Source: Methylobacterium sp. (GTDB taxonomy: Bacteria; Pseudomonadota; Alphaproteobacteria; Rhizobiales; Beijerinckiaceae). From it: 5,364 bases of DNA. The stretch spans positions 1 through 5,364 of the forward strand of contig JADCCH010000364.1 of assembly GCA_020252865.1 (NCBI GenBank). The letters run 5' to 3'. The notes below the pieces were generated by a model that was not told the origin of the DNA, did no database searches, and worked only from the letters and a program-made list of their open reading frames with translations. The position numbers and the translations under genes were made by a program. Positions 1 to 5,364 of this stretch are shown piece after piece; positions within the stretch are counted from its first letter, which is position 1; each line of letters begins with the position of its first letter.

Positions 1-12
1 AGCGCCGGATGA
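1..12 (+). CDS. Possible last codons of an upstream gene (ietA candidate)
   Basis: The first bases read Ser-Ala-Gly-stop, with TGA at 10-12. This overlaps the ATG at 9-11 as ATGA, the usual sign of translational coupling inside an operon. IetS-family proteases are normally encoded directly after an AAA+ ATPase (IetA), so the end of that gene is the natural candidate. Only three codons are visible, so the ATPase is an inference from context and the stop could be chance. Confidence 0.3.
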   Translation, partial: SAG

Positions 13-1916
13 CGCTCAATAATGCCATGTCGATCACTCCATGTTCCCCCGACCCAAAAGCCAGGGAGAAGGTCAGAACATGGGTCAAATCTCAGTGGAA
101 ATTGACGAGCCCACCGGGTCAGTTCTCAGCGGCAATCAACAATCAGCCGGTTCTGCGGCTGAATGATGCCCCGGTCAGCGAACGGCGGCGCGAGCTTGCC
201 GCATTCAATCCCGACGTGGGTCGACACCTCCGGCTGCTCGCCTTCCTTGACAGCCATCCGCTTGTGCGCCGGATCGAACTTCCTGGCATCGTCGTGCGGG
301 CCGCAAGACCCAGCACGGCAGTCGCCCGCGCACGGCCTACCGATGTCACTATTCCCGTCCGAGACAGCCGCCGCAGTCATCCCCGGCTTGGGATCATCGA
401 CGGCGGAATCGGCGAAGCACTGTCAGACTGGGTTATCGACCGCTGGGACGTTCTCGCAGAGGAAGATACCGACCTTGCGCATGGGACGTTCATCGGCGGA
501 TTGGCCGCCCTGGGCGGCGCGCTTAACGGCGCGGAGATTTGCCCCGAGCCCGACGGCGCGGAGTTGGTCGACGTTGCAGTCTTCCCGAACGAACGCAAAG
601 CCGGAGCTTTTGCGTCCTATTATCCCGATGGCTTGCCGCAATTCTTCGACGAAATGGAGACAGCCATTTCGGACGCTCGCGCTCGACATGGGGTGCGCGT
701 GTTCAACATGAGCCTGAACATCCTTCAGCCTGCGGCGCCAGATCGTTACAGTCCCCACGCAGCGCGGCTTGATCAGATCGCTGAGAGCAACAACGCCATC
801 GTTTTCATTTCAGCTGGCAACATACAACCGCAAGACCTGCGCCCTGAATGGCCTGCTGACGCCACGGCGGCGCTCGGCAACCTTGCCACCGCACGCAACG
901 ATGGCCTCCTTACGCCGGCCGAGAGCGCGCGCAACGTCGCTGTGGGAGCTCTCAACCCGCCAGGCCATGATGGATGCCTTCCGTTCGCTCCGACGCGCTA
1001 CAGCCGACGTGGCCCCGGACTGCGCGCAGGTGTTAAGCCCGACTTGGCTCACATCGGAGGCGCAGGGTCCCAGCACCCTAAACTTGGCCACGGGCTCTTC
1101 TCGATACTGCCCGACGGCACCATCGTCGATGGCTGTGGAACTAGCTATGCCGCGCCCCTTGCCGCGAAGACCGCCGCTGTCCTGGATCACGCTATTGAGG
1201 GCGAGGTCTCTCGTGAAACCCTGATCGGTCTGCTTGTTCACCATGCCGAAATGCCGACCCTTTTGCAGGACAAGGCGCTGGCGCCTATCGCCAAACATAT
1301 GGTCGGATTCGGAATGCCGCCTTCGGCCGATCGCATCCTGGAAACGGGCGACCACACGATTACTCTCGTTTTCGCATCGCGCATCCAACGTGACCAACAG
1401 ATCAACTTCCGTTTCCAATGGCCGGCGTCACTGGTCGGCCCCGAAGGCAAGTGCCGTGGTCGCGCAAAGATCACGCTCGTCTCCACCCCCCCGCTAGACG
1501 CCCGTTTTGGATCGGAGTTCGTCCGGGTCAACATCAACGCTGTCCTCCAGCAGGAACAAGCCAATGGCGGGTGGAAAGGACGGCTTGAACCACTTTATCT
1601 CCCGTCACGGCGGGAGGCTCCTCCGATCGAGGCGGAGCGCATCGAACATGACCTTAAATGGAGCCCGGTAAAGGTCTTGGCGAAAACCTTCCCTCAGGGC
1701 GTGGGTCCCTCGTCGAACTGGCGTCTCTTCGTTGAATACTTGACGCGCGCGGGCGAGGTCATGCCCGAAGAAGGCGTGCCCTTCACAGTGATCGTGACCA
1801 TCAGTGATCCAGACGCCGAGCAACCGGTTTTCAACGATATGCGTCAAAATCTGCAGGCTCTTGGCATCCAGATCGCCGATATCCGTACCGCAGCGCGTAT
1901 TACTCCCCGGGTTTAA
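9..1916 (+). CDS. ietS: Subtilisin-like S8 serine protease, probable IetS
   Basis: Predicted 635-residue subtilase. The catalytic set is intact: Asp131 in GIIDGGIG, His159 in LAHGTFIGG, oxyanion-hole Asn271 in FISAGN, and Ser379 in GTSYAAP. The core covers roughly residues 125-395. About 120 unrecognised residues precede it, and a 240-residue C-terminal region predicted to be rich in beta strands follows. No signal peptide is visible, so it should act in the cytoplasm. In the IetAS pair the AAA+ ATPase IetA is the antitoxin and the protease IetS the toxin; the pair stabilises the Ti plasmid pTiC58 and is also counted among anti-phage systems. Assignment to IetS rests on family architecture, replicon context and the ATGA overlap at the start, because IetA itself is outside the window. 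The ATG at 9 is the first in frame, but the frame is open to the window edge, so translation could begin further upstream. A plain S8 peptidase of another subfamily is the alternative. Confidence 0.8.
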   Translation: MTLNNAMSITPCSPDPKAREKVRTWVKSQWKLTSPPGQFSAAINNQPVLRLNDAPVSERRRELAAFNPDVGRHLRLLAFLDSHPLVRRIELPGIVVRAARPSTAVARARPTDVTIPVRDSRRSHPRLGIIDGGIGEALSDWVIDRWDVLAEEDTDLAHGTFIGGLAALGGALNGAEICPEPDGAELVDVAVFPNERKAGAFASYYPDGLPQFFDEMETAISDARARHGVRVFNMSLNILQPAAPDRYSPHAARLDQIAESNNAIVFISAGNIQPQDLRPEWPADATAALGNLATARNDGLLTPAESARNVAVGALNPPGHDGCLPFAPTRYSRRGPGLRAGVKPDLAHIGGAGSQHPKLGHGLFSILPDGTIVDGCGTSYAAPLAAKTAAVLDHAIEGEVSRETLIGLLVHHAEMPTLLQDKALAPIAKHMVGFGMPPSADRILETGDHTITLVFASRIQRDQQINFRFQWPASLVGPEGKCRGRAKITLVSTPPLDARFGSEFVRVNINAVLQQEQANGGWKGRLEPLYLPSRREAPPIEAERIEHDLKWSPVKVLAKTFPQGVGPSSNWRLFVEYLTRAGEVMPEEGVPFTVIVTISDPDAEQPVFNDMRQNLQALGIQIADIRTAARITPRV

Positions 1917-1946
1917 CCGACGATGGGCGACTCTTTCTCGACCGCG
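1917..1946. other. Short convergent gap between ietS and hipA
   Basis: Only 30 bases separate the ietS stop (TAA, 1914-1916) from the hipA stop (TGA on the minus strand, 1947-1949). I see no GC-rich hairpin followed by a T run on either strand. The best pairing is a 5-bp CGATG/CATCG at 1921-1925 and 1948-1952, too weak to call a terminator. Transcripts from both sides may run into each other. Confidence 0.6.
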
Positions 1947-3215
1947 TCATCGCATGGCTCCCGCGATCGTCAAAGCACAGCGATCGGCGCGGTCACGGAT
2001 CATGTTGGCAAACTGCTCGATAGCCGTTCGGTCCAACTCAGGGCGCGAAAGTTCCTCTGCGACTGCGGCTGCTTTCTCGAGGACCTCTTTGCTGATCTCC
2101 GCAACCCGTCGTCGTATCAGCGGCAGACCGAGACCTGTGTCCGCCGCGAATGCTGCCCAGCCCTTCGCGTCCAGTTCGGCAAGCGTCGCCCGTTTCCCGA
2201 TCTTCATGGCGAATTTCGGCGAGAGATCGGGATAGGCAACGGTCGCAAGCAAATCATACAGCGGGGCGAGGCGTGGGCCTTCGGCGTCGTAGAGGATCGA
2301 GAAATTCTTGCCGTGTGCGTCGGCGTTCCCGGCGATCACATTGAAGATCACCGCATCGAGAAGCTTCAGCACATCGACGGCGGGCCTGGCGGCGACGCGG
2401 CGGAGCAGCGCGAAGCAATCCTTGAAGGTCGGGCCGCCCTCGCTGGCGTATTTGGTTTCCGGCGGCACGCCGAGCGCCTGGCAGAAATCCTCCTGGTGGA
2501 TCCGGCGCACAATGCCATCGGCGCCGATGGCGCGGTCATAGCGATGGACCAGCAGAAACGTTCGATCCTGAACGGTGCGCGCTTCTGCCTGCGCGACATC
2601 GAGACCGATCGCGGCGGCAAGGCGCATGACGAACGCCTCGTTCTCGGTCGTGGCCGCGAAACGCGATATCGGCGGCTTGAGAATATGCGTCGTGGCCTGG
2701 CCCGGCGCAGGCAACGCCACCTCTTCATCCAGCAGAACCACCGGCACCTTCGATTGCGCGCCGGCGAGCGAGAGGCGCAATCCTTCCTCGCCCGCGAGCA
2801 GCGGGCGCACAGGCAGCGCGTCCAGCACCCGGATCAGGCCTGCATCGTCAAGCGGGGTTGGCTGCTGGTCGAGAGCCAGAGCGGTCGGTGGCTCGCCGGG
2901 TGGCAGAAGCTGGAGCGCTCCCGCGACATCGCCGCCGAGGCGATCAAGAAGGGCGAAATCATTCGCGCGCGACACGCCGAGTGCCTGAGCTGCGGCGTCG
3001 CGCTGGCCCTCCTCCGGCAGAAGACCGCCGAAGAACGGACGGCACTCGCGGCGAGTGAACGGCTCCGCCCGCTTGGGCAGCGAAGCGGACAACGGCTGCG
3101 CCGCCTCGTCGTCGAGCCAAGCCGGCGCATAGGCGAAGCCGAGTTCACCGTGCTTGTCCTGCGTCAGATGGCCCACCAGGCGCCCGTCCCACCAGATATC
3201 GAGGGTGCGCGTCAT
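1947..3215 (-). CDS. hipA: HipA-family serine/threonine kinase toxin
   Basis: Predicted 422 residues, full length for HipA. The N-terminal part (about 1-110) is the HipA N1 domain and includes FFGGLLPE. The kinase follows: the glycine-rich loop LSLAGAQSK (Ser149, matching the E. coli autophosphorylation site Ser150), Lys180 in HILKPP, HQEDFCQALG, the catalytic loop NADAHGKNFS (Asp299, Asn304), and metal-binding Asp321 in LYDLLA. All key kinase residues are present, so the toxin looks active. E. coli HipA phosphorylates glutamyl-tRNA synthetase and halts translation; the target here is unknown. The ATG at 3213-3215 was chosen over a start 22 codons upstream because it overlaps the hipB stop as ATGA and gives a normal HipA N-terminus. 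A short AAGG sits almost against the ATG, which fits translational coupling to hipB. The gene is convergent with ietS. Confidence 0.95.
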   Translation of the reverse strand: MTRTLDIWWDGRLVGHLTQDKHGELGFAYAPAWLDDEAAQPLSASLPKRAEPFTRRECRPFFGGLLPEEGQRDAAAQALGVSRANDFALLDRLGGDVAGALQLLPPGEPPTALALDQQPTPLDDAGLIRVLDALPVRPLLAGEEGLRLSLAGAQSKVPVVLLDEEVALPAPGQATTHILKPPISRFAATTENEAFVMRLAAAIGLDVAQAEARTVQDRTFLLVHRYDRAIGADGIVRRIHQEDFCQALGVPPETKYASEGGPTFKDCFALLRRVAARPAVDVLKLLDAVIFNVIAGNADAHGKNFSILYDAEGPRLAPLYDLLATVAYPDLSPKFAMKIGKRATLAELDAKGWAAFAADTGLGLPLIRRRVAEISKEVLEKAAAVAEELSRPELDRTAIEQFANMIRDRADRCALTIAGAMR

Positions 3216-3469
3216 GCCTTCTGAGGACCCTTTGGCCGCGCTCCTTTGGTGTCGGACGGCGGCGTGATATCGAGCGAACATCCGAGCGCAGACAGGACCT
3301 GAAGCGTCTTGCCGATCTGTGCGGTCGGCTTGCCCGCTTCGAGATCGACGATGAAGCGCAGGCCGACGCCCGCTGCACCCGCAAGCTCGTCCTGCCGCAG
3401 GCCAGCGGCCTTGCGGGTAGTTCGGACGATGTCGCCGATCTCGGCGGTGGTGAGGTTGCGTCTGGCCAT
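3212..3469 (-). CDS. hipB: HipB-family helix-turn-helix antitoxin and repressor
   Basis: Predicted 85 residues. A Cro/C1-type helix-turn-helix covers about residues 9-65: IGDIVRTTRKAAGLRQDELA, then GVGLRFIVDLEAGKPTAQIG. A lysine- and proline-rich tail follows, about 15 residues long. HipB proteins bind and neutralise HipA and repress the operon. The stop overlaps the hipA start by ATGA, so the two are probably translated together with the antitoxin first. I chose the ATG at 3467-3469, which gives the usual N-terminus for this family, but it has no clear ribosome binding site and sits 5 bases from an operator. An ATG at 3494-3496 would add nine residues (MILSRSVKI) and has AGGA four bases upstream. 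Family assignment is firm; the start is not. Confidence 0.9.
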   Translation of the reverse strand: MARRNLTTAEIGDIVRTTRKAAGLRQDELAGAAGVGLRFIVDLEAGKPTAQIGKTLQVLSALGCSLDITPPSDTKGARPKGPQKA

Positions 3470-3473
3470 GATT

Positions 3474-3489
3474 TTTACCGAACGGGAAA
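3474..3489. promoter_or_regulatory. Operator-like palindrome O1 (imperfect)
   Basis: TTTACCGAACGGGAAA: the same 7-2-7 palindrome as O2 with one arm mismatch (A for C at 3477). It lies 5 bases before the preferred hipB start and next to the candidate -10, so a bound repressor would block initiation. The assignment to HipB is inferred from position and from resemblance to the E. coli HipB site (TATCC-N8-GGATA; here TTTCC-N6-GGAAA in the perfect copy). Confidence 0.65.
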
Positions 3490-3516
3490 GTATCATGGAT
3501 TCCTGAAGAATGTCTA
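3489..3516 (-). promoter_or_regulatory. Candidate hipBA promoter
   Basis: On the minus strand, TAGACA (3516-3511, five of six bases of the -35 consensus) is followed after 16 bases by GATACT (3494-3489, four of six of the -10 consensus). Transcription would start near 3482, inside O1, leaving a leader of about a dozen bases before the ATG at 3469. O2 ends seven bases upstream of the -35, so the two operators flank the promoter. If this is right, the alternative hipB start at 3496 would lie upstream of the transcript. Confidence 0.35.
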
Positions 3517-3522
3517 TCAGAA

Positions 3523-3538
3523 TTTCCCGCTCGGGAAA
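3523..3538. promoter_or_regulatory. Operator-like perfect palindrome O2
   Basis: TTTCCCGCTCGGGAAA: two 7-base arms in perfect inverted symmetry around a 2-base centre. It shares 15 consecutive bases (TTCCCGCTCGGGAAA) with O3. Its centre is 49 bases from O1 and 50 from O3. It sits just upstream of the candidate hipBA -35 and is probably a HipB binding site. Confidence 0.75.
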
Positions 3539-3572
3539 GCTTGCGCCTCGGGGTAGCTCCCGTACCTGAATA

Positions 3573-3588
3573 ATTCCCGCTCGGGAAA
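3573..3588. promoter_or_regulatory. Operator-like palindrome O3, trbB-proximal
   Basis: ATTCCCGCTCGGGAAA, with a perfect 14-base palindrome at 3574-3587. It is the copy furthest from hipB, about 100 bases upstream of O1 by centres and about 190 before trbB. An outer inverted pair, GCTCCCG (3556-3562) and CGGGAGC (3599-3605), has exactly the same centre (3580.5) and resembles degenerate half-sites. A plus-strand AATAAT at 3569-3574 touches this site and could be a -10 element for rightward transcription, but I find no matching -35. Confidence 0.7.
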
Positions 3589-3762
3589 ACGTGGCGATCG
3601 GGAGCCTCAGACGCTGCCGTGGTTCGACACCAGTCCGCCGATCACCTGTCTTTCTTCGCCACAGTACGATGACCCCCTGAGCGTTGTTGCAACGCCCCAA
3701 TTCCTGCCTTTCTTACTCATCCCCGATCCAGGGCCGCGCATCGCGCAGGCCCGCAAGCGAAC

Positions 3763-3767
3763 GGGGA
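3763..3767 (+). promoter_or_regulatory. Probable trbB ribosome binding site
   Basis: GGGGA ends four bases before the GTG at 3772. It supports the GTG start over the first internal ATG, codon 17 at 3820, which would remove residues belonging to the usual TrbB N-terminus. Confidence 0.5.
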
Positions 3768-3771
3768 CGAT

Positions 3772-4761
3772 GTGACGGTCAACCATCAGCAATCGGAAGC
3801 AGCCTCACGCGGCGCACGCATGTTGCGCACCGCCTTGGGGCCTGCGATCGCCCGATTCCTGGAAGACCCTGCAGTCGTCGAGGTCATGCTCAACCCGGAT
3901 GGGCGGCTCTGGGTCGACCGGCTCTCTGACGGACTGTCCGATACGGGAGAGAGACTTTCGGCGGCCGATGGCGAACGCATCGTCCGCCTCGTCGCCCACC
4001 ATGTCGGCGCCGAGGTGCATGACCGTCGGCCGCGCGTCTCGGCCGAGCTCCCCGAAACCGGCGAGCGCTTCGAGGGCCTGCTGCCGCCAGTCGTGACGGC
4101 TCCGGTCTTCGCGATCCGCAAGCCCGCCGTCGCCGTCTTCACGCTCGACGACTATGTCGCGGCTGGCATCATGACGGCAGACCAGGCCGCCATTCTCCGG
4201 CAGGCGGTCGCATCGCGCGCCAACATCCTCGTGGCCGGCGGAACCAGCACCGGCAAGACCACCCTGACCAATGCTCTGCTGGCCGAGGTCGCGAAGACGA
4301 CCGACCGCGTCATCGTCATCGAAGACACACGCGAGTTGCAATGCCGGGCGCAGAACATCGTCGCCATGCGCACCAAGGACGGCGTCGCGACGCTGTCCGA
4401 CCTGGTGCGCTCGTCGCTGCGGCTGCGGCCGGATCGGATCCCGATCGGCGAGGTGCGTGGGTCAGAGGCGCTCGATCTCCTGAAGGCCTGGGGCACCGGC
4501 CATCCCGGCGGGATCGGCACGATTCACGCGGGCACTGCGCTCGGCGCGCTACGCCGCCTTGAACAGCTCATCCAGGAAGCCGTCGTCACCGTCCCCCGAG
4601 CGCTGATCGCCGAGACCATCGACCTCGTGGCGGTGCTGTCCGGTCGTGGCAGCGCGCGGCGCCTTGCCGAACTCGCCCGCGTCGATGGGCTCGCAGCGGG
4701 CACCGACTACCGCCTTTCCCCTGCAACCCAGCCTCCCGACCCACAAGGAGAACCCGCATGA
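3772..4761 (+). CDS. trbB: TrbB, VirB11-like conjugation ATPase
   Basis: Predicted 329 residues, normal for TrbB. This is the hexameric secretion ATPase at the cytoplasmic base of a type IV secretion channel, which powers pilus assembly and substrate passage. The N-terminal domain (about 1-120) includes [16 protein letters not shown]. The RecA-like C-terminal domain carries Walker A GGTSTGKT (156-163, Lys162), the Asp box VIEDTREL (182-189), Walker [10 protein letters not shown] (222-230, Glu227) and the His box [12 protein letters not shown] (243-254). The GTG at 3772 is preceded by GGGGA. The stop overlaps the trbC start as ATGA. In related elements trbB follows traG and a small copG-type gene; here its upstream neighbour is the divergent hipBA operon, so its promoter is uncertain. 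TadA-type and VirB11 ATPases share these motifs, but the following trbC and trbD settle the assignment. Confidence 0.96.
   Translation: MTVNHQQSEAASRGARMLRTALGPAIARFLEDPAVVEVMLNPDGRLWVDRLSDGLSDTGERLSAADGERIVRLVAHHVGAEVHDRRPRVSAELPETGERFEGLLPPVVTAPVFAIRKPAVAVFTLDDYVAAGIMTADQAAILRQAVASRANILVAGGTSTGKTTLTNALLAEVAKTTDRVIVIEDTRELQCRAQNIVAMRTKDGVATLSDLVRSSLRLRPDRIPIGEVRGSEALDLLKAWGTGHPGGIGTIHAGTALGALRRLEQLIQEAVVTVPRALIAETIDLVAVLSGRGSARRLAELARVDGLAAGTDYRLSPATQPPDPQGEPA
4745..4750 (+). promoter_or_regulatory. trbC ribosome binding site
   Basis: AAGGAG lies seven bases before the trbC ATG at 4758, inside the end of trbB. It is the strongest Shine-Dalgarno sequence I noticed in the window, in keeping with a pilin needed in large amounts. 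Confidence 0.8.
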
Positions 4762-5090
4762 TCAGACATATCGCGCGCGGCCGCCAGCGCCTCGCGACCG
4801 CCGCCACGGCGCTGGCCCTGAGCTTTCTTCTAGCGCCCGCTGCTCATGCATCCGGCTCTTCCATGCCTTGGGAAGCGCCGCTGCAGTCCATACTCCAGTC
4901 GATAGAGGGTCCGGTCGCCAAGATCATCGCGGTCATCATCATCATCGTCACCGGCCTGACGCTGGCGTTCGGCGATACGAGCGGGGGATTTCGCCGCCTC
5001 ATCCAGATCGTCTTCGGCCTGTCGATCGCCTTCGCGGCGTCCAGCTTCTTCCTGTCGTTCTTCTCGTTCGGCGGCGGGGCGCTCGTCTGA
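4758..5090 (+). CDS. trbC: TrbC, VirB2-like conjugative pilin precursor
   Basis: Predicted 110 residues. Residues 1-31 form a signal peptide: a basic start ([11 protein letters not shown]), a hydrophobic core (ATALALSFLLAP) and a probable cleavage site AHA|SG. The mature protein has two membrane segments, about 54-71 (AKIIAVIIIIVTGLTLAF) and about 81-104, separated by a short polar loop (GDTSGGFRR), the standard VirB2/TrbC layout. It is the major subunit of the mating pilus, held in the inner membrane before assembly. RP4 TrbC is further trimmed and cyclised; whether this one is cannot be read from the sequence. It starts at an ATGA overlap with trbB, with a strong AAGGAG, and its stop overlaps trbD as TGATG. 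Confidence 0.95.
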   Translation: MIRHIARGRQRLATAATALALSFLLAPAAHASGSSMPWEAPLQSILQSIEGPVAKIIAVIIIIVTGLTLAFGDTSGGFRRLIQIVFGLSIAFAASSFFLSFFSFGGGALV

Positions 5091-5364
5091 TGGCGGGCCT
5101 CCTGCATCATCCCGATGAGGTCGCGGGCTTCTCGGTTCCGGTCCACCGCGCGCTGACCGAACATATCCTGCTGGGCGGCGCACCGCGCAGCATCGCCATC
5201 ATGAACGGCACGCTCGCCGGTGCTGTCGGTCTCGGCTTGCGGCTGTGGCTGGTCGGTCTCCTCATCTGGGCGATCGGCCATTTCGCCGCCGTTTGGGCAG
5301 CAAAGCGCGATCCGCTCTTTGTCGAAGTGGGCCGCCGGCATCTGCGCATTCCGGGCCATCTCTC
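5090..5364 (+). CDS. trbD: TrbD, VirB3-like inner-membrane protein (3' end cut by window)
   Basis: The first 91 residues are visible and no stop is reached. Translation from the ATG at 5090-5092, overlapping the trbC stop as TGATG, gives MAGLLHHPDEVAGFSVPVHR at the N-terminus, then a hydrophobic region at about 33-71 that fits one or two membrane segments (IAIMNGTLAG... and LWLVGLLIWAIGHFAAVWA), then a basic end with DPLFVEVGRRHLRIPGH. TrbD/VirB3 proteins are small inner-membrane parts of the type IV secretion system that work with the TrbE/VirB4 ATPase, usually the next gene. Family members are about 90 residues, so only a few codons are probably missing. No strong ribosome binding site precedes it; translation is likely coupled to trbC. 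Confidence 0.92.
   Translation, partial: MAGLLHHPDEVAGFSVPVHRALTEHILLGGAPRSIAIMNGTLAGAVGLGLRLWLVGLLIWAIGHFAAVWAAKRDPLFVEVGRRHLRIPGHL

Larger units (their letters stand above)
3470..3771. other. hipB-trbB divergent intergenic region
   Basis: About 300 bases between the divergent hipB and trbB genes. The hipB-proximal 120 bases hold three palindromic operator-like sites and a candidate hipBA promoter. The rest (about 3606-3771) holds no gene I recognise, no RNA gene and no strong terminator. It contains a start-less open stretch that ends in the trbB start, described separately, and on the minus strand a 37-codon reading frame (3607-3720) with no recognisable features. Confidence 0.7.
3557..3775 (+). 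other. Start-less open stretch ending at trbB, possible gene remnant
   Basis: This frame follows a TAG at 3554-3556, stays open for 72 codons and ends in TGA at 3773-3775, overlapping the trbB GTG as GTGA. It has no ATG, GTG or TTG apart from an ATG as its last sense codon, so it cannot be a normal gene. The translation is proline-rich (PWFDTSPP, IPDPGPRIAQARKR) and I do not recognise it. It could be the 3' end of a gene that once preceded trbB and lost its 5' part, or simply a chance open frame in GC-rich DNA. Confidence 0.2.

Noticed and set aside
1486..1492. A run of seven C within ietS, a possible frameshift site
   Set aside because: The reading frame continues cleanly on both sides for more than 100 codons with similar codon use, so no frameshift is indicated.
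1923..3224. A 433-codon plus-strand open frame from just after ietS to the hipB-hipA junction
   Set aside because: It lies almost wholly antisense to hipA, whose kinase motifs are complete. Its translation is arginine-rich with no domain, typical of the antisense frame of a GC-rich gene.
3607..3720. A minus-strand 37-codon frame starting MSKKGRNWG, in the hipB-trbB gap
   Set aside because: It has a GGGG just before the ATG but no recognisable motif or family, and is too short to separate from chance.
3805..4341. A 178-codon minus-strand open frame inside trbB
   Set aside because: trbB is intact through this interval with all ATPase motifs, so this is a shadow frame.
4844..5359. A 171-codon minus-strand open frame over trbC and trbD
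   Set aside because: It is opposite two clearly recognisable Trb proteins with overlapping starts; its product has low complexity and no recognisable motif.
1..5364. CRISPR arrays, tRNA or rRNA genes, insertion-sequence ends, integration sites
   Set aside because: I found no regularly repeated spacer structure, no tRNA-like cloverleaf, and no transposase or long terminal inverted repeats. The repeated palindromes at 3474-3588 are operators by size and position, not CRISPR repeats.

Overview
The window is a GC-rich accessory region that looks like part of a conjugative plasmid or integrative conjugative element from a proteobacterium. An alphaproteobacterium is most likely: the trb proteins resemble those of alphaproteobacterial trb-type elements, and the IetAS family was first described on an Agrobacterium Ti plasmid. 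This host call comes from remembered family resemblance, not from a search.

Layout. (1) Positions 9-1916, plus strand: a subtilisin-like S8 serine protease with an intact catalytic Asp/His/Ser set, most likely IetS, the protease partner of the AAA+ ATPase IetA. The first 12 bases can be read as the last codons of an upstream gene overlapping it by ATGA. (2) Positions 1947-3469, minus strand: a complete hipB-hipA toxin-antitoxin operon, convergent with ietS across only 30 bp and itself joined by an ATGA overlap. (3) Positions 3470-3771: about 300 bp without a convincing gene. It carries three copies of an inverted repeat, TTTCCCG-N2-CGGGAAA, whose centres are 49 and 50 bp apart, very probably the HipB operators. 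Downstream of them is a stop-free stretch without a start codon that runs into trbB. (4) Positions 3772-5364, plus strand: the beginning of a mating-pair-formation operon, trbB (VirB11-like ATPase), trbC (VirB2-like pilin) and trbD (VirB3-like, cut by the window end). These genes are joined by ATGA and TGATG overlaps.

How it fits together. Two modules that can stabilise a replicon or defend its host (IetS, with IetA presumably upstream, and HipBA) lie directly before the first gene of the conjugation operon, where a traG-copG pair is usual in related elements. HipBA points away from trbB, so the three-operator array lies between the antitoxin-toxin promoter and the start of the trb operon. 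HipB could therefore influence trb transcription as well as its own. That is the most interesting hypothesis here. The individual protein families are known; the arrangement and the operator array deserve the second look.
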